Below are positions 23,849 through 35,920 of a stretch of DNA of 64,000 bases, piece after piece. The DNA comes from Pseudisothecium myosuroides (Eukaryota; Streptophyta; Bryopsida; Hypnales; Lembophyllaceae). Position numbers and translations under genes: made by a program. The notes under the pieces are model-generated. The model had not been told where the DNA came from. It did no database searches and saw only the letters and a program-made list of their open reading frames with translations. Location of the stretch: positions 11,844,501-11,908,500 of the forward strand of contig OX637291.1 of assembly GCA_951799445.1 (NCBI GenBank), written 5' to 3'. The stretch's first letter is position 1. Each line of letters starts with the position of its first letter.

Positions 23849-24555
23849 TCAACTCTTTCCAAATGGGCAATTTTTAGTTTTAAAAAAAAATCCTATATCT
23901 TACAAAGTGATATGTGAAAATACCTATTTTCATGAGACTTTGCACTATTCTAGTTCTCCTAGTACTTAGAAAAAATTCTATACTTTTCCTTCATAGAGTA
24001 CCTTCTTCTAAAAGGTGTATACATTAAACAGCATATTTTTCACATTTTCTTAAAATATTTTTTCTAATTATAATGTATTCCAAAAAAAAAATGAGTATTG
24101 TGGAGAACATCCTTTCTTATAATGGCCCTAAAAAAGATGCAAAGTTTTGTTGAAAAGATGTTTGGATATCATTACGGCTTAACAAGAAACAATGAATCAA
24201 AATTTGTATAGATGAAAAAGTAATGGATGAAATTATGCCAAAATATGCATTTAATAATATAAGTAACTAGATAGACAAGTTACCTACTTGGCCATTCTAA
24301 CCTGTGCACCTAATTTTGTCTATTTGTTTTAATGGAGTACATTCTAGAAAACAAATGTTTACCACTAGTACATGAGGGACAAATTCTTAAGGAGACGGGA
24401 ATGGGTGTTTTTATCTCGGAGCACCCATAACAATCCATTTAAACCATGCTAAGAGGACCATGAAGCTGGTGTGGAAAATAAATGGACAAAATGGAAGGCA
24501 AATGCAAAAGTGGGAGATGCCCAAAAAAAACTCTTGAATTTTAAAAACTACTTTA

Positions 24556-26805
24556 CACTAGAAGAAACCCGTGTCTTTTTTGATGTCAAACCAAAACTGC
24601 AATGTTGAAGGCAAAACATACGGTGTCTGTGGGGACATCAAGATGTCTGAAAGACGGATTGTGGTTTTGGTAGAATTTTAGAGATGTTTCACATGACAAT
24701 GACAAATTTGAATGAAAACAAGTTGGTGTTACCATTAACGTCGAGGTTTTTGATGACATATTTGATGACGAGCTGATGTCCTCAAGATCATCAGTAAAAA
24801 CATCGAGAGCCACGTTAGCTTTATTGACCCATTTTCACTGCAGATAATTTTCCAAAAATTACTACAATTTTGGATAAAGCATTGCCCAAGGTAAAAAAAA
24901 GGGGATCGGGCAGTCATGGGGCAGTCTTTGAAAAAATAAATGATGATGTGGCAGATGACGTGGCTTGCCACGTGGAAATTGACTGACGTGGCAGATGAAT
25001 TGGCATGCCACCTGGAAATTGACTGACGTGGCATCGAATAATGCTGACGTGGCATGCCTTGTCAACATATAAGGGCTGCATTGTAGGTATTCTATGCTCA
25101 TTTCAGATATGTCTACGGAGACGTGGAGACATTGTATGAAACATTGAGATGTCTACCAAGACGTCACCTAAGACATGATGATGTATTTGGAGACATAGTC
25201 AGAGACGGCAAAATGTTTATGGAGACTTGAGGATGTTTCAAATGACACAACTTCAATTAACATAGGATACATTTGCATTTCAATGTGACTTTGTACCTTA
25301 TGCATTTAAGTACATTCTTTGGAAGTTCAACGAGCAATTGAGGGTGTCGTCTTACATGTCCAGCAGTCTAGGTCATGATCAAAAACCATGTTTTCAACAA
25401 GATCAAGTTCCATCACGGATTTTCAATGTATATGGCTTGTCTTAGGCAACGCAAAATTTTGGATGTCTATGTAGACATTTGAAGACATCAGACAAGACAT
25501 CAAGACGCAAAATCTAGCAATAAAATCAAATATTGTTTTCTTATAGTGTCATGTGCATAAGTTGTCAAGTATTAAATTTTCATCTTTCAATTGCAATGTA
25601 TAGGATCAATCCCTAAATGTGAACTCGTGCCTTCTCCCTCCCCTAAATGTTTAAAAGACACCGATATGCCTTGAGACCTCCTCCATCACTATTTGGTAGA
25701 CACTAGTATGCCTCAAGAGACATACATGCGGACAAACCATTGTATCTTGCAGACATCCTTTCAAACATCTGTGTGTTGGCCCACTGAAATATATAGGACC
25801 GACAAGTGCTAAGCTTCATCTTCCAATGCAACATTGTCTCCTTGTATGTCTCTAAAATCTTTGATAATCTTTAGAGGGACATAGAAGTAAACAACCCACT
25901 TTATCCTTTGGACGTCCTGTCAGACGTCTGAGTGTTGCCCCATAGAAATTTAATTCACGCATTTTAAATATCCCATATAGTTTGTCTTCCCTCCTACCAC
26001 CCTACCGGTATAAAGAGACTATCTTCTTCCCTCTATATACTCAAATGAAGTGGCTTGTAAAGCCATGTGATATAGTTTTCAAATTTGGTGTATTTTGTAA
26101 GGCGTATTTTGTATGATGTATTGTATACTATGTATGGTATATGGTGTACTGGATATGATATGTTGTATTAGACATTGTGAAATGCACATGAATGTCATGT
26201 AGGATACCTACATCTAACATGACATCATTATATTTCTCTAAATCATCCTAAGCATTGCAAGAGGAATCCATAGTGAAATGCAGACATCTACATTGATGTC
26301 ACAAGATATGTAGATGTTAAATTTAACATCTCAAAAAACGTGTGGATGTTAAAGTTGACGTCTCAGAAAAAATCTAGACGTCTAAGATGACGTCTCCAAA
26401 AACGATACTAAAATTCTTAAACAACAAAAAACTATGCTAACATGGCATGCCACATCAGCCTTGCTGGATGCCACGTCATTTTTCCCGCTGCCACGTCAAG
26501 TGCTACCTCAGATGCCACGTCATGGACAAAATTGGATGAAAAAAATCCTATGTGGCTGCCCGTGCCCGCGTGGCGCTTAGGTGGTAGCCACATGGTGGCC
26601 TTTGAGGACCCCGTTGACCCATGTCATTTCTGATGTCTGCTGAAATCACGGTGACATCAGGCCATGTTATTTCAGATTTTCGATGTTTTTGGCATGTCAA
26701 CCTTGACGCGAAAAAGTGACATCCACGATGACACCCCGTGACATCGTCATGGACGTCCCGGTGTCCAAAATCAACGATCTGCGAAGACGCGGGTTTCTTC
26801 TAGTG
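24556..26805. mobile_element. Non-autonomous CACTA (En/Spm-type) element, 2.25 kb
   Basis: The termini are CACTAGAAGAAACCCGTGTC and, inverted, CACTAGAAGAAACCCGCGTC, flanked by TTA on both sides. The CACTA end and 3-base duplication are diagnostic of the superfamily. Subterminal regions are crowded with TGACGTGGCA and GCCACGTCA units (24940-25060 and 26440-26530) and GATGTCT/AGACGTC units, as expected of transposase-binding arrays. The short ORFs inside are built from these repeats. No transposase can be read, so it depends on one encoded elsewhere. Confidence 0.9.
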
Positions 26806-27587
26806 TTAAAAAAGCTTGGTCAAAGTGCAAAGACGAAAAGCATGCATTGCCCAATCTTAGGGGTCCCATTTTGAAACAATATCCGCTTCTACATGCACCA
26901 GTCCGCAATTGCCACAAAACCACGTAATTGCTGCAACTTGGTCTCGTGATGAGCGGATTTGGTGGCCAAAAAATGCATTAAATTAGTATTGAATTCTATT
27001 GTGATTGAACCAATAATAAATAAGTACTAATTCCATGGCCGGGTCAAAATCCAAATTTATGACCATGTATAAGTTCATTCCGTAACATGCTCTATAAGGA
27101 CAAATCAATACATTCAATAGACGGTTTTAGGATGTAATTATATTAGTGTTAGTCACCATAATTTAGAAAATAACCACAGCTAAAATTGTTTGAATGAGCA
27201 TAAATGGAGCATGGCTTTAATTATTAATTTGCCTAGATCTTGTTGGAAGCCAAAAGGAGATTTCTAATTCTCTTACCATGCATTTTTTGGACATCTAGTG
27301 AATAAACAATGAATTTTCAAATTACTAGAATTAGGTGCAATCAAAATTAATCTAGTAAGGTTCTTATGAATAGAATTAGTGTATTTTAGGAAAAAAATTG
27401 GAGGGATTGATTTTGCAAACATGTTTCAATTCAATATAGTTACTTTATTGATCTCCACAAGAATTTCATGAAACAAATGGGGGAAGTAGTACATTGCATA
27501 CTCATACAATTTGCAAGTAACCATGTTGACCTAATTCACTTGTGAATCCAAGAAGTCACTCACGAACGTAAATAATAAGTTTATATG

Positions 27588-27730
27588 TACTATAAGAAAC
27601 CCATCTTTTCTTGACAGATTTTTCTAGACATCCACATGTTTTCATGTTAAAATTAACGTCAAACGTAACATGAAAACAAGTGGATGTCTAGAAAACTCCA
27701 TCAAGACTGAAACACAGGTTTCTTATAGTG
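27588..27730. mobile_element. 143 bp CACTA-type MITE
   Basis: The ends TACTATAAGAAACC and GGTTTCTTATAGTG are inverted repeats with the CACTA-type terminus (one C to T change). ATG flanks both sides. The interior is a hairpin around CATCCACATGTTTTCATGTT. It sits between two direct copies of a 55-base phrase beginning TTCACTTGTGAATCCAAGAA (27536 and 27739). Confidence 0.75.
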
Positions 27731-28715
27731 ATGGTTGACTTGTTTCACTTGTGAATCCAAGAAGTCTCTCAAAAACATAAACAAATAAGTTCATGTGTTG
27801 ATCAAGATTGTTGAATGTGTAGCAATGTTCACATGGAAGTGCAACTGATGCTATTTTTGTGTTTTGAAAACATTGCTTTTGGAATCTGTAATGCCCATCA
27901 ATGACTAAGAGCAACTTCCTACTATATTCATAGGCGAAGGTTACATTTTTGACATGTTGGAGGATTTGATAGACTAAAAACCTTGGATGCAAAAACCCAT
28001 TAGTATTAATTTGATGAAATTGCGGATATGTGGCCAAGTTGATAAATTGTATAGTGATTTGAATTAATTACATTTGTTAAAAAGGCATGTTACATTGTGC
28101 AAAAAATGAGACATTCAAGTGCACAAAGCATTAGGAACAAATCTCAAGTTCCAAACAAATGTCTAGTGGCAATGCTTCAATTCATATTTCACCATTTTAC
28201 CAAAACTGACAAATTAATCATTTCAATGTAATGGACTCATCTACTCTATGCAGGTATTGCAATAGGTTTCAAAAACAATTCAATTGACAAGAGTTCCAAT
28301 TTACTTAGTAGTCTCTCAAACATTAAAAGTAAGTGCATATTGAAAATCTCAAGAAACCCATTTTTTTCTTTTTATATTGGAGATTCCTTTTTGTGATTGT
28401 ATAGAAGATTCTTTGAAGAATTCATTAGTGTGAATCTACAATGATTTAGCTTGTTAATAAAGGAACAAAGTTAGTGTCATTGAAAAACTAACATCACTAT
28501 AAACTAACTATTCTGTAAAGAAACTAACTTGTCATATTAGTTTAGACCACATTAGGTCTAAATATCTTAAAATAGCATATATATGGCTCTTTGTAATTTG
28601 GTGTCAAACACACAAATAGGCTAAATCAATGCACTTTCTATATGAATGGCATATCCTCTTTTCAACCAAGCTTTGAATACAACATTGAAAACCTCAATAG
28701 TCTAAGCAAGTACTA

Positions 28716-31700
28716 TCAATCCTCACTAGATGAAATGTCCTCAAAGTCACTCATGTCACTAATATCACTAATATCATCTACAAATATCCCCTCTTCCCCT
28801 CCATTATTGTGAATCAACTCATATCCTCCAATGAAAGACCTTCTTGGATCCATTCTAAACAAAGGAGTGTCACGAATATTTATTTGACGCAATAGACACA
28901 AGTGATTCAAATTTGGAAGTCGCTTCAACTTTGATCCAGAGCATCTTAAGGTCTCCAAACTCACCAAGTCCTCCACTCCAAGGATCTCCTCAATGCCAGA
29001 CTGGCTCAAATCCAAATGAGCCAATGCCTTCAAATGACCCAAAGGTGGAAGCGATTCCAATGATTCGCACTTGTAGAAACATAAAAAAGTCAACATATGC
29101 AATTCCTCAACACCAAGAATCTCAACAATACCACCATAACTGATGTCCAAGTGAGTTAGCGCCTTCAAGCATCCCAAGTTTGGTACCATTTTCAAACTCT
29201 TGCACTCATAAAATTCGAGTTTCATCAGAGCTTGCAATCCACTCAAACCATGGATGGTGGAGAGGGATCTACAATATCTAAATGACAAGACTTCCAAGAG
29301 CCTCAATGCCTTGAGATCCATGCTTTCCACCAAGTTATTGTTGTGCACAATCTCCAACCTCCGCAATAGAACACATTGGCTGAAGTTAGCCAATTGCCTA
29401 GGATCCCTAGGCAATTCCCTTCCCCAATACGCAAAGAAAAATTCCTTCAAAGAAGAAAGGAATTGTACATGAGGGAAATCACAATAGTAATAGCATTCAC
29501 TTATTGCAATCCATCCAAGTCCTTTCGCACCTTCCCACCCATTGACCACCTTGAGTTTTTCACAAGTTGCGATTTGGAGGTAGCGCAAATTAGGAAATTT
29601 CCCCAAGTCAACAATCTCAACTTCTTGACAAAAATCCAAAATCAATACTCTAATTTGTTGCAATGGAAATGGATTGGTGGCAAGCACGGCATTGAATGAT
29701 AATTTGTGGAAAGTGTTCAAGTGGGGATTCTTGCTCAACACTTTCCTTCCAAGTTTCTTGTAAACCTTTGTATTTGAAATGCCAAGCCATTTCTTGTCCA
29801 TCCAACAATCTCCACGGAGAATACTATGGCACTCCGAATCCATATCCATATCAAGCAATGTCACCAACTTGAGACCTTGTAGTTGATAAACCTAATCAAC
29901 CCAAGAATTCGCCATAGAAGCTCAGAATGGTCACAAATATCAGAAAAAAGCATATTATGTGGAGCAGGATTAACTCATTAAATGATCTAATCTTCATCAA
30001 AATGAACAAAATAATTCATACATTGTAACCAAATGTAATCTTGATGGGGTACCAACAAAAACAATTCCCATTGCTAATTGAAAAAACAATAATAGGATTA
30101 AAGCAAAAGTCAATAGCTAAACTCATTAGCTACAAAAACTTACATGATTGCGGATCTGCAACGGATTTTGGTCTTGCACAATTGCCAACATTCGGCACAA
30201 AACTTCTAAACTCAAATCTCCATCGTTCCAAACAGAGAATCGCAAACACATTCTCAATGACCAAAGTTGAATTAAGTTGAGGAAAGTGTATTTCAATGCT
30301 GGCTCCAATATATTGAACTCATCTACATCCTGTACATCAAATTCGAATAGGATGAATTTGTTACTCCATTTGCTGCTCAAACAAATCTTATACCTCAAAT
30401 CAAACAAAAGGGATGAATCCAAACTTACATCTTGTCTTGAAGATGGATTCATGAACTTTGAACTTCCAATTACTTCCGAAGGTAGTGGACTTTGTAGTAA
30501 TGGAAGGAGTGAACTTGATGCAAGCTTGTTCACATCCATATCACCATCTACATTGGGTTTCCGACGCTTGTGAGATTCGCCTCTTAAAGAAGACCGTAGA
30601 ACATATATGGTGTGTAAATGATTATACCATACTTCATGCCTCTCCCCTAATGGTGTCGCCAACTTCAAAGACCGCTTTTCATCCTCTGTCACATTGCAAA
30701 ACTCCTTGCCCATCTTCAAACAATAAGCATTCAAATCCTTGTAAGCCTTCAATAAAGTGTCAAAGCGGTTTTGGCATTGTTCTTTGGACCTTAAAGGTCC
30801 ACCAATATTCTTCACATTAATTTCTTCAGCAATGAGATCCCAATGCATAGCCCCCTGCTTTCCCTTATTGAAGCGGCCACCACCAACCATGCATTGAAGC
30901 AAAATCAAAGTCTCTGTCTCTTTCCATTTCTTGCTCTTAATTTCTTTGATAGGTTTTGGCAAACCTTCTTGTTGTTGATGCCTTTGGGAATGCAACAATC
31001 CAACTTCTTGTTGAGGCATGGGTTGAAGACCGAAGTGATTCCCATTGTGCACTTGTAACATTCCACCAAATTTGAAGATGAGACATTGAATGCAGCGTCG
31101 CTTCTCAAAAACTTCCATACGAAAGTTTGGCCTAGTAAAGAAAATGCCCTTTTCAAATGAAGAGAGGGTCAAGTCTCCTGATGTTGACTTTGAGAGAAAG
31201 ACTTCAATATAATGCAAGATGTACAAACCACAATCGTAGCCATTGTCTTGTTGCGGAACCTAAGAAACACAAGCCATCTCACAATGAGAGTTCCATCATA
31301 TGTACTCTCATCCTAATCTTGTGAGACAAAGAGAATCATAGATCCATCCTACAATACCTCAATTGATGCCAAAAATGTACTACATATAAGTGTCAATACC
31401 TTAGCTTGAATATATTTCATTTGAACAAGTGCATGTAAAAGATCCACATTGTCAAAAGCTTTCATTCTTTCCATCCATGCTTGTAATATGAAACTGCATC
31501 CATGTTCATTGTAAGTATCAACAATCTCTCATAGACCAAGCCAAAATGCCAACCAAAAAAGCTCCACTTATCATTTCCATAGGGAATTTGTCAATACCTT
31601 CAAGCTCTAGTGTTCATTGCAACTCAGGAGGTATGTAGGTCAAAGTCTTAGTAACAAACAACCAACACATGACCATTGACCACTAAAATCCAAATGACTT

Positions 31701-34063
31701 ACGAAACTTTGCCATAAAATTGCAAGGAAAACTATCCATGCAAAAATCCATGTATACAATTGTCAATATTTGGTCAATATGATCAAATCCAAAGGCTCAC
31801 CTTCCCACTTGACCTTCAAAACACTCATGTTTCCCTGCAATAGAGTCCAAATGAAGTATACAAGGGGTGCCCTTTGCTTCACCTATTCAAAGAACATGCA
31901 TTAGGACAATAATCCATCCCTCACGTCCATCTCCAAGAATATATTGACAACCAAAGCAAGCTCAAAAATACAATCTTACCAAGTGAACTTGGATCAAGGC
32001 TTTGGAGATGACAAATGACAATGAGGCTCCAATGTGACCTAGCAGTCAAAAAAGGTTCACCATAAAAATGGGAGCCTAAGATACTCCTTTGAACCTTCCA
32101 TATACAAGTTCAAAATTCTTTGTGATATCCTCAACACATGTAACGTTCTACATGGCCAACACTTTCAAATGAATATTGAGAACCACCTTTGCCAAAATCC
32201 TAGATTTCTTGCGGTCTAAATTTCTCACATTTGCAACCAATTCTAAAGAACGCCAAGGGAGAAGAGGGTCACCTATCAATGATAGGAATGAAAACATAGT
32301 CCTTCTCAAATAGGTTCACCTCCCCAATCCACTTTCGTAATTGCTTATAATCAACCTTACGTTGGTCGAAGCCCATGGGGATAGTGCTCTCTAAGAGCTT
32401 TGAGAAGAAAAAGCTGTTGAAGAAATGAAATCGTTTCTGATTTTCTCGAGAAAGTATCGTCAAGTTCAAGTACCTGCAATCGTAGCAATTAATAGGTAAA
32501 GCTTTCATGCCACAGAAACTCTATTCTAAACAATCAAGAGATTCGTTAAAAAGAATCAAGTACCCAAGAAATGCATCAAGCATCTGTGCAGTCAGTGTTA
32601 ACATTGCTCAAATCCCAAGAATGGCATTACTCACTTTATATAAAAGTCAATGACATTGTCACTCAAAAACCTCCCCGGTTGTAGACCCTCCAGATCTCTC
32701 CCAGTGACCGTCACAGCACCATCTTCGCCTTCAGGGTATGTAAACAAATCATCTGCACCAAAAGGCACCAAAGACATAGCACGCTCAACAAACTAAATAC
32801 TGAAGGTTATCCAGGGCACTTTCACGAATCTCAATCGTGGTTCTGTACATAAATAAAACACTGGAATGATGACGGATACTTGCTACAAGTTCTTGCCTGA
32901 CAGGGGTAGCGACGAGTCAGCTTCAGCAACCCTAGCTCGTGACATCAGGTCCAAAGTATCACCAGAGTGGGAGGAACGACCATGCATGTGGTCTTCTGCC
33001 CAGTCGCGGTGTACAGATGCAAGTTCAGAAGTTCGATGGCTCCACTCTTCATATCCATCTTGCCTGTTTGTGAAACAAGAATCACCGAAAAAAGCAGACT
33101 GCTTAGTTACAAGCACGCCATTCTTTAACGATTGCTTGTTCCAAATAAATTGGACACGAGATCCAGAACTGGGTCGGCACCTCACTGGCAGAGTCTCGCA
33201 CTAGTGGCCATGGTTCTCACATTTGCGTACCTCAAAGACACGGAAGGGTGGTGATCCAAGGGTTGAAAATATGGAAGCGGTCGGGGATAAAGGTCAGTCG
33301 AGGAAGCGGGCACGCTCGGTTGAAGGCCGGAAAAGGGAAGGACTTGCCCTTGGAACTCATGTCTGAGCTGATTTCCAAAGGGCGAGGGCAGCACTGGTAT
33401 GTCGGAAGGGCCGGGATCCCCCATCATCAGATCTCCTTGCACTGGTCCAGCAAGATCATACTCTGTAATGTTAAAGCAGTGCGGGAACTGTAGTTGCACT
33501 CACTGCCTGGCCTCCACCGCGCTTCACAGTTTGCAGGAAGCAGAGATACAAGACTATAAAACACTGAATCTCTCTTCAGAGAAAACGTCAAGCCAACGAG
33601 AGCAGAAGTACAAACAGCCTGGTTGAATTAGTACCAACTTGAGATTATATAAACGCCGGAGCAGAACGAGAAGCCAAACTCGAGAGTGACGGGTGGTCTA
33701 ATAGTGGAAGCCCGGAGCTGGAGCGGCCTGGATGGAAGCTCTAACAGCAACTTGTCTCACCGCCATAACCCTAGATCTCTCTCCAAAACGACCATCCAGA
33801 AACCTTCATCCAAATCGGTAACAGCTACAGAATTGGATGGGTCATCAAGGCAACCAAAGAGAAGCCGCAATATCCGAAGTGCAACGACGGGTACACAAGA
33901 AAGGCACTCGCCTGCAGCAGCAAACATGTTCGAAATCACACGCATACGTAAGAATCGAGGGCAAGAGCAAGGCAACGACATCCAGGAAGGGATTCGATCG
34001 AGTCACGGGAGATGAAATCGTACCTTGCAGAGATCCAGAGTCCGCAACTCGAGACTTCAGCAT
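28716..34063 (-). CDS. ULP2-like (C48) SUMO protease + SANT/trihelix + LRR fusion gene, ten exons
   Basis: Exons (minus strand) read 34063-34024, 33462-33231, 33168-32897, 32752-32635, 32473-32273, 32038-31980, 31882-31801, 31493-31400, 31259-30144 and 29891-28716. They total 3,390 nt in one open frame of about 1,129 residues, with every intron phase matching. All introns are GT-AG except intron 3 (GC-AG). The C48 domain (about 182-430) shows RFLSDNVIDFYIK, QKRFHFFNSFFFSKL, FEKDYVFIPI, HWSLIVICH (His290), PCILHLDS (Asp320) and PQQDNGYDCG (Gln370, Cys376), so all catalytic motifs are intact. This most resembles plant ULP2-type deSUMOylases. A SANT/trihelix domain (about 475-545: KKWKETETLILL, HWDLIAEEIN, CQNRF) and a basic KRRKP (about 597) suggest nuclear DNA binding. 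LRRs (about 816-1081) of the kind found in plant immune receptors follow, then an acidic Ser-rich tail. There is no NB-ARC domain. The 5' exons are least certain. Confidence 0.78.
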
Positions 34064-34610
34064 GTGAAGCCGGCAGGGTGACTTAGTCCATCCTCGCTGC
34101 TCGGATGCATGCCACAACACATTGAGTACGTGACAGTGCCTCCTTTCTGGCTATATATATCTCCAGATTTCGACAAATTTTCTAGTCAAATTACAAGCCT
34201 GCAGGAAATTTTGAGGAGGAGGAAAATGCAGTTCTTTAGACAGATCTTATAAAAATTGATCTATATTTCTTGAAAAAAATTATATAACAGCTACCATAAT
34301 AGAAACAAAGGTTCGCCAAAATCAGAGCAAAAGCCTCAACAAATCTTCGAGCATTGATCTCCAGCGAAAAATGAGATAAAATATTAGACCAGTGCCATCT
34401 GCCTATCAGAGGTCTGAAAACGGATTGACGGCCCTTGAAGGGATGCTTGACAGGCTCCCGAAAACCCTAAATCTCTCTCCAGAAAAACAAACAAGCAAAC
34501 TCCGACAGAACAAAAAACTAAAAAACGTAATCAATCCAATTCAGTACCAGCTTGAGAAGTAAACGTGCGTCCAGACAAGACCGAGAAGCCGAATTGGAGA
34601 AGTTCCACCG
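33555..34610. repeat. Partial tandem duplication around the 5' end of the fusion gene
   Basis: A block at about 33555-33690 (TCTCTCTTCAGAGAAAA, AGTACCAACTTGAG, GAGAAGCCAAACTCGAG) reappears in diverged form at about 34450-34610 (TCTCTCTCCAGAAAAAC, AGTACCAGCTTGAG, GAGAAGCCGAATTGGAG). The first copy lies in intron 1 and the second upstream of the promoter. This suggests that part of the 5' region was copied once. Confidence 0.55.
34153..34160 (-). promoter_or_regulatory. TATA box of the ULP-SANT-LRR gene
   Basis: TATATATA on the minus strand lies 90 bases upstream of the chosen ATG (34063), giving a short leader if transcription starts near 34125. An in-frame ATG at 34120 would be almost at the cap site, so the downstream ATG was preferred. 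Confidence 0.5.
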
Positions 34611-34868
34611 AACAACGCACAAGAGCGGCAGTCGTCCTGAGCATCGCAGTCAAGCGCGCGTTAGAACTCAAGCAGCAAGAAGAAGGCAACGATTCACCAA
34701 GACCAGAACAACAAGGCTATCAATTTCAAAGATTAAGAGAAAGCCGATTGGCTCATCCGAGCAACAACAAAGAAAGAGAACAACAAGCTGTAAGAGCAGG
34801 AACGAGCCGATGGCTCTTCAAATAAGCGCAAAGAGCAACAACAATAACAACAAGGATTAAGAACATAC

Positions 34869-35064
34869 CCAAATCAACACCAAGCACCATCGGCTGGACC
34901 CCGTCAGGAAGAGCACGAGACAGGCCCGAAATTGTTCTGCAAACAATGCGCAGACAGACTTGTTGCTGAATGCAGAGATTCAAAGCTGCTTCGTACCCCT
35001 CCCATGCCCCGACATCGGAGCTTCCGTGCAATAATGTAGCAAGGTGGAGTCTGCTGCGCGCCAC
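34869..35064 (-). other. Possible upstream exon of unknown function
   Basis: A minus-strand frame reads protein-like (VCRTISGLSRALPDGVQP then LGVDL) and stops at a strong donor GTATGT (34868). It could be an extra 5' exon of the fusion gene, or a relic of its duplicated 5' region. No family recognised. Confidence 0.25.
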
Positions 35065-35077
35065 ACAGCTGTCAAAG

Positions 35078-35194
35078 GAGAGTCTCCGACGACGGAGTGC
35101 GGATGCTGAAAGTCCGCCACCATGTGCTCGTCCTTTGGTTTCTTATTGGGCAATTTGAAGGCGGACTTGCGCTTCTTCCGTCATCGGAGACTCC
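35078..35194. repeat. GC-rich inverted repeat
   Basis: AGTCTCCGACGACGGAG with AAGTCCGCC (35091-35117) pairs with GGCGGACTT and TTCCGTCATCGGAGACT (35160-35192), leaving a loop of about 43 bases. It may be a small MITE or structured RNA. No target duplication was identified. Confidence 0.55.
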
Positions 35195-35920
35195 ATTTGT
35201 ACAGACTCCGGAAGGCCGGATGCCTTCGTGGACGGCAACTGAAGCCAGAGTGAGGATTGCGCAATGGTAGCCTCTTGGGAATTTTTTACCACAGGTCTGA
35301 GAATCTTGGATGTTTCAACTGAAGTCTGAAACACTCTGGGCTGTCACTTTTTTCTTTTTCTTTTTCTTTTTCATTTTTATATTCTTGTTCAGATTTAAAT
35401 ATTCAATATTACTTGAGATGGATGCAAATAGATCAATGCGAATAGATGAATGGGAAGTTATTTGGACGAAACGTCCCCCTGAAGCCGGCCGGGCTCCTAA
35501 AGCTGCTTTGTTGATCATCCAAAGTAGTAGGTTGATTTAATTGTCAGTCCTCAAGAATTCTTCTAAGGGGGGACTGTGGGGGCATTACATAACATCTCTC
35601 ACTCCTCCGTACTTTACGATCACCTCATTTCATATGTTGTCCAGTACGTCGTTTTCCCAGGTACGCAATTCATGTATTATACACAAGGGTCATTGACATT
35701 AAAATGGTTCAGAGGACGGTATTTGTAAAAATTATATCAAATTAAAAAGACCAAAAAGTTGGGTGAAGACCAAATTAAAAGATAATTAAATGTAAAAAAT
35801 GTTGAATTGCATATATATATGAGAAAAAACACTCACAATATATTTAAAGAATTGAAAAACCTGTGCATAGTTTTAAAAATTCTTTACAAGAAGTTCCCTC
35901 CAATAAAAATTAAATTTTTA

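Noticed and set aside
24735..25101. Overlapping minus-strand ORFs rich in His, Ser and Arg
   Set aside because: They are translations of the GACGTGGCA subterminal repeats of the CACTA element.
28716..29867. Treating the LRR ORF as a stand-alone truncated NLR resistance gene
   Set aside because: It has no NB-ARC domain, no ATG before codon 7, and a phase-matched acceptor that joins it to the ULP-SANT exon.
34552..34860. Arg/Gln/Lys-rich plus-strand ORFs upstream of the fusion gene
   Set aside because: Low-complexity composition from CAAGA-type repeats; two frames are open at once and no motif is present.
35563..35600. A purine run (AAGGGGGGACTG) followed by TGTGGGGGCATT, like a polypurine tract and LTR start
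   Set aside because: No reverse transcriptase or integrase coding precedes it and no second LTR or CA end could be found.
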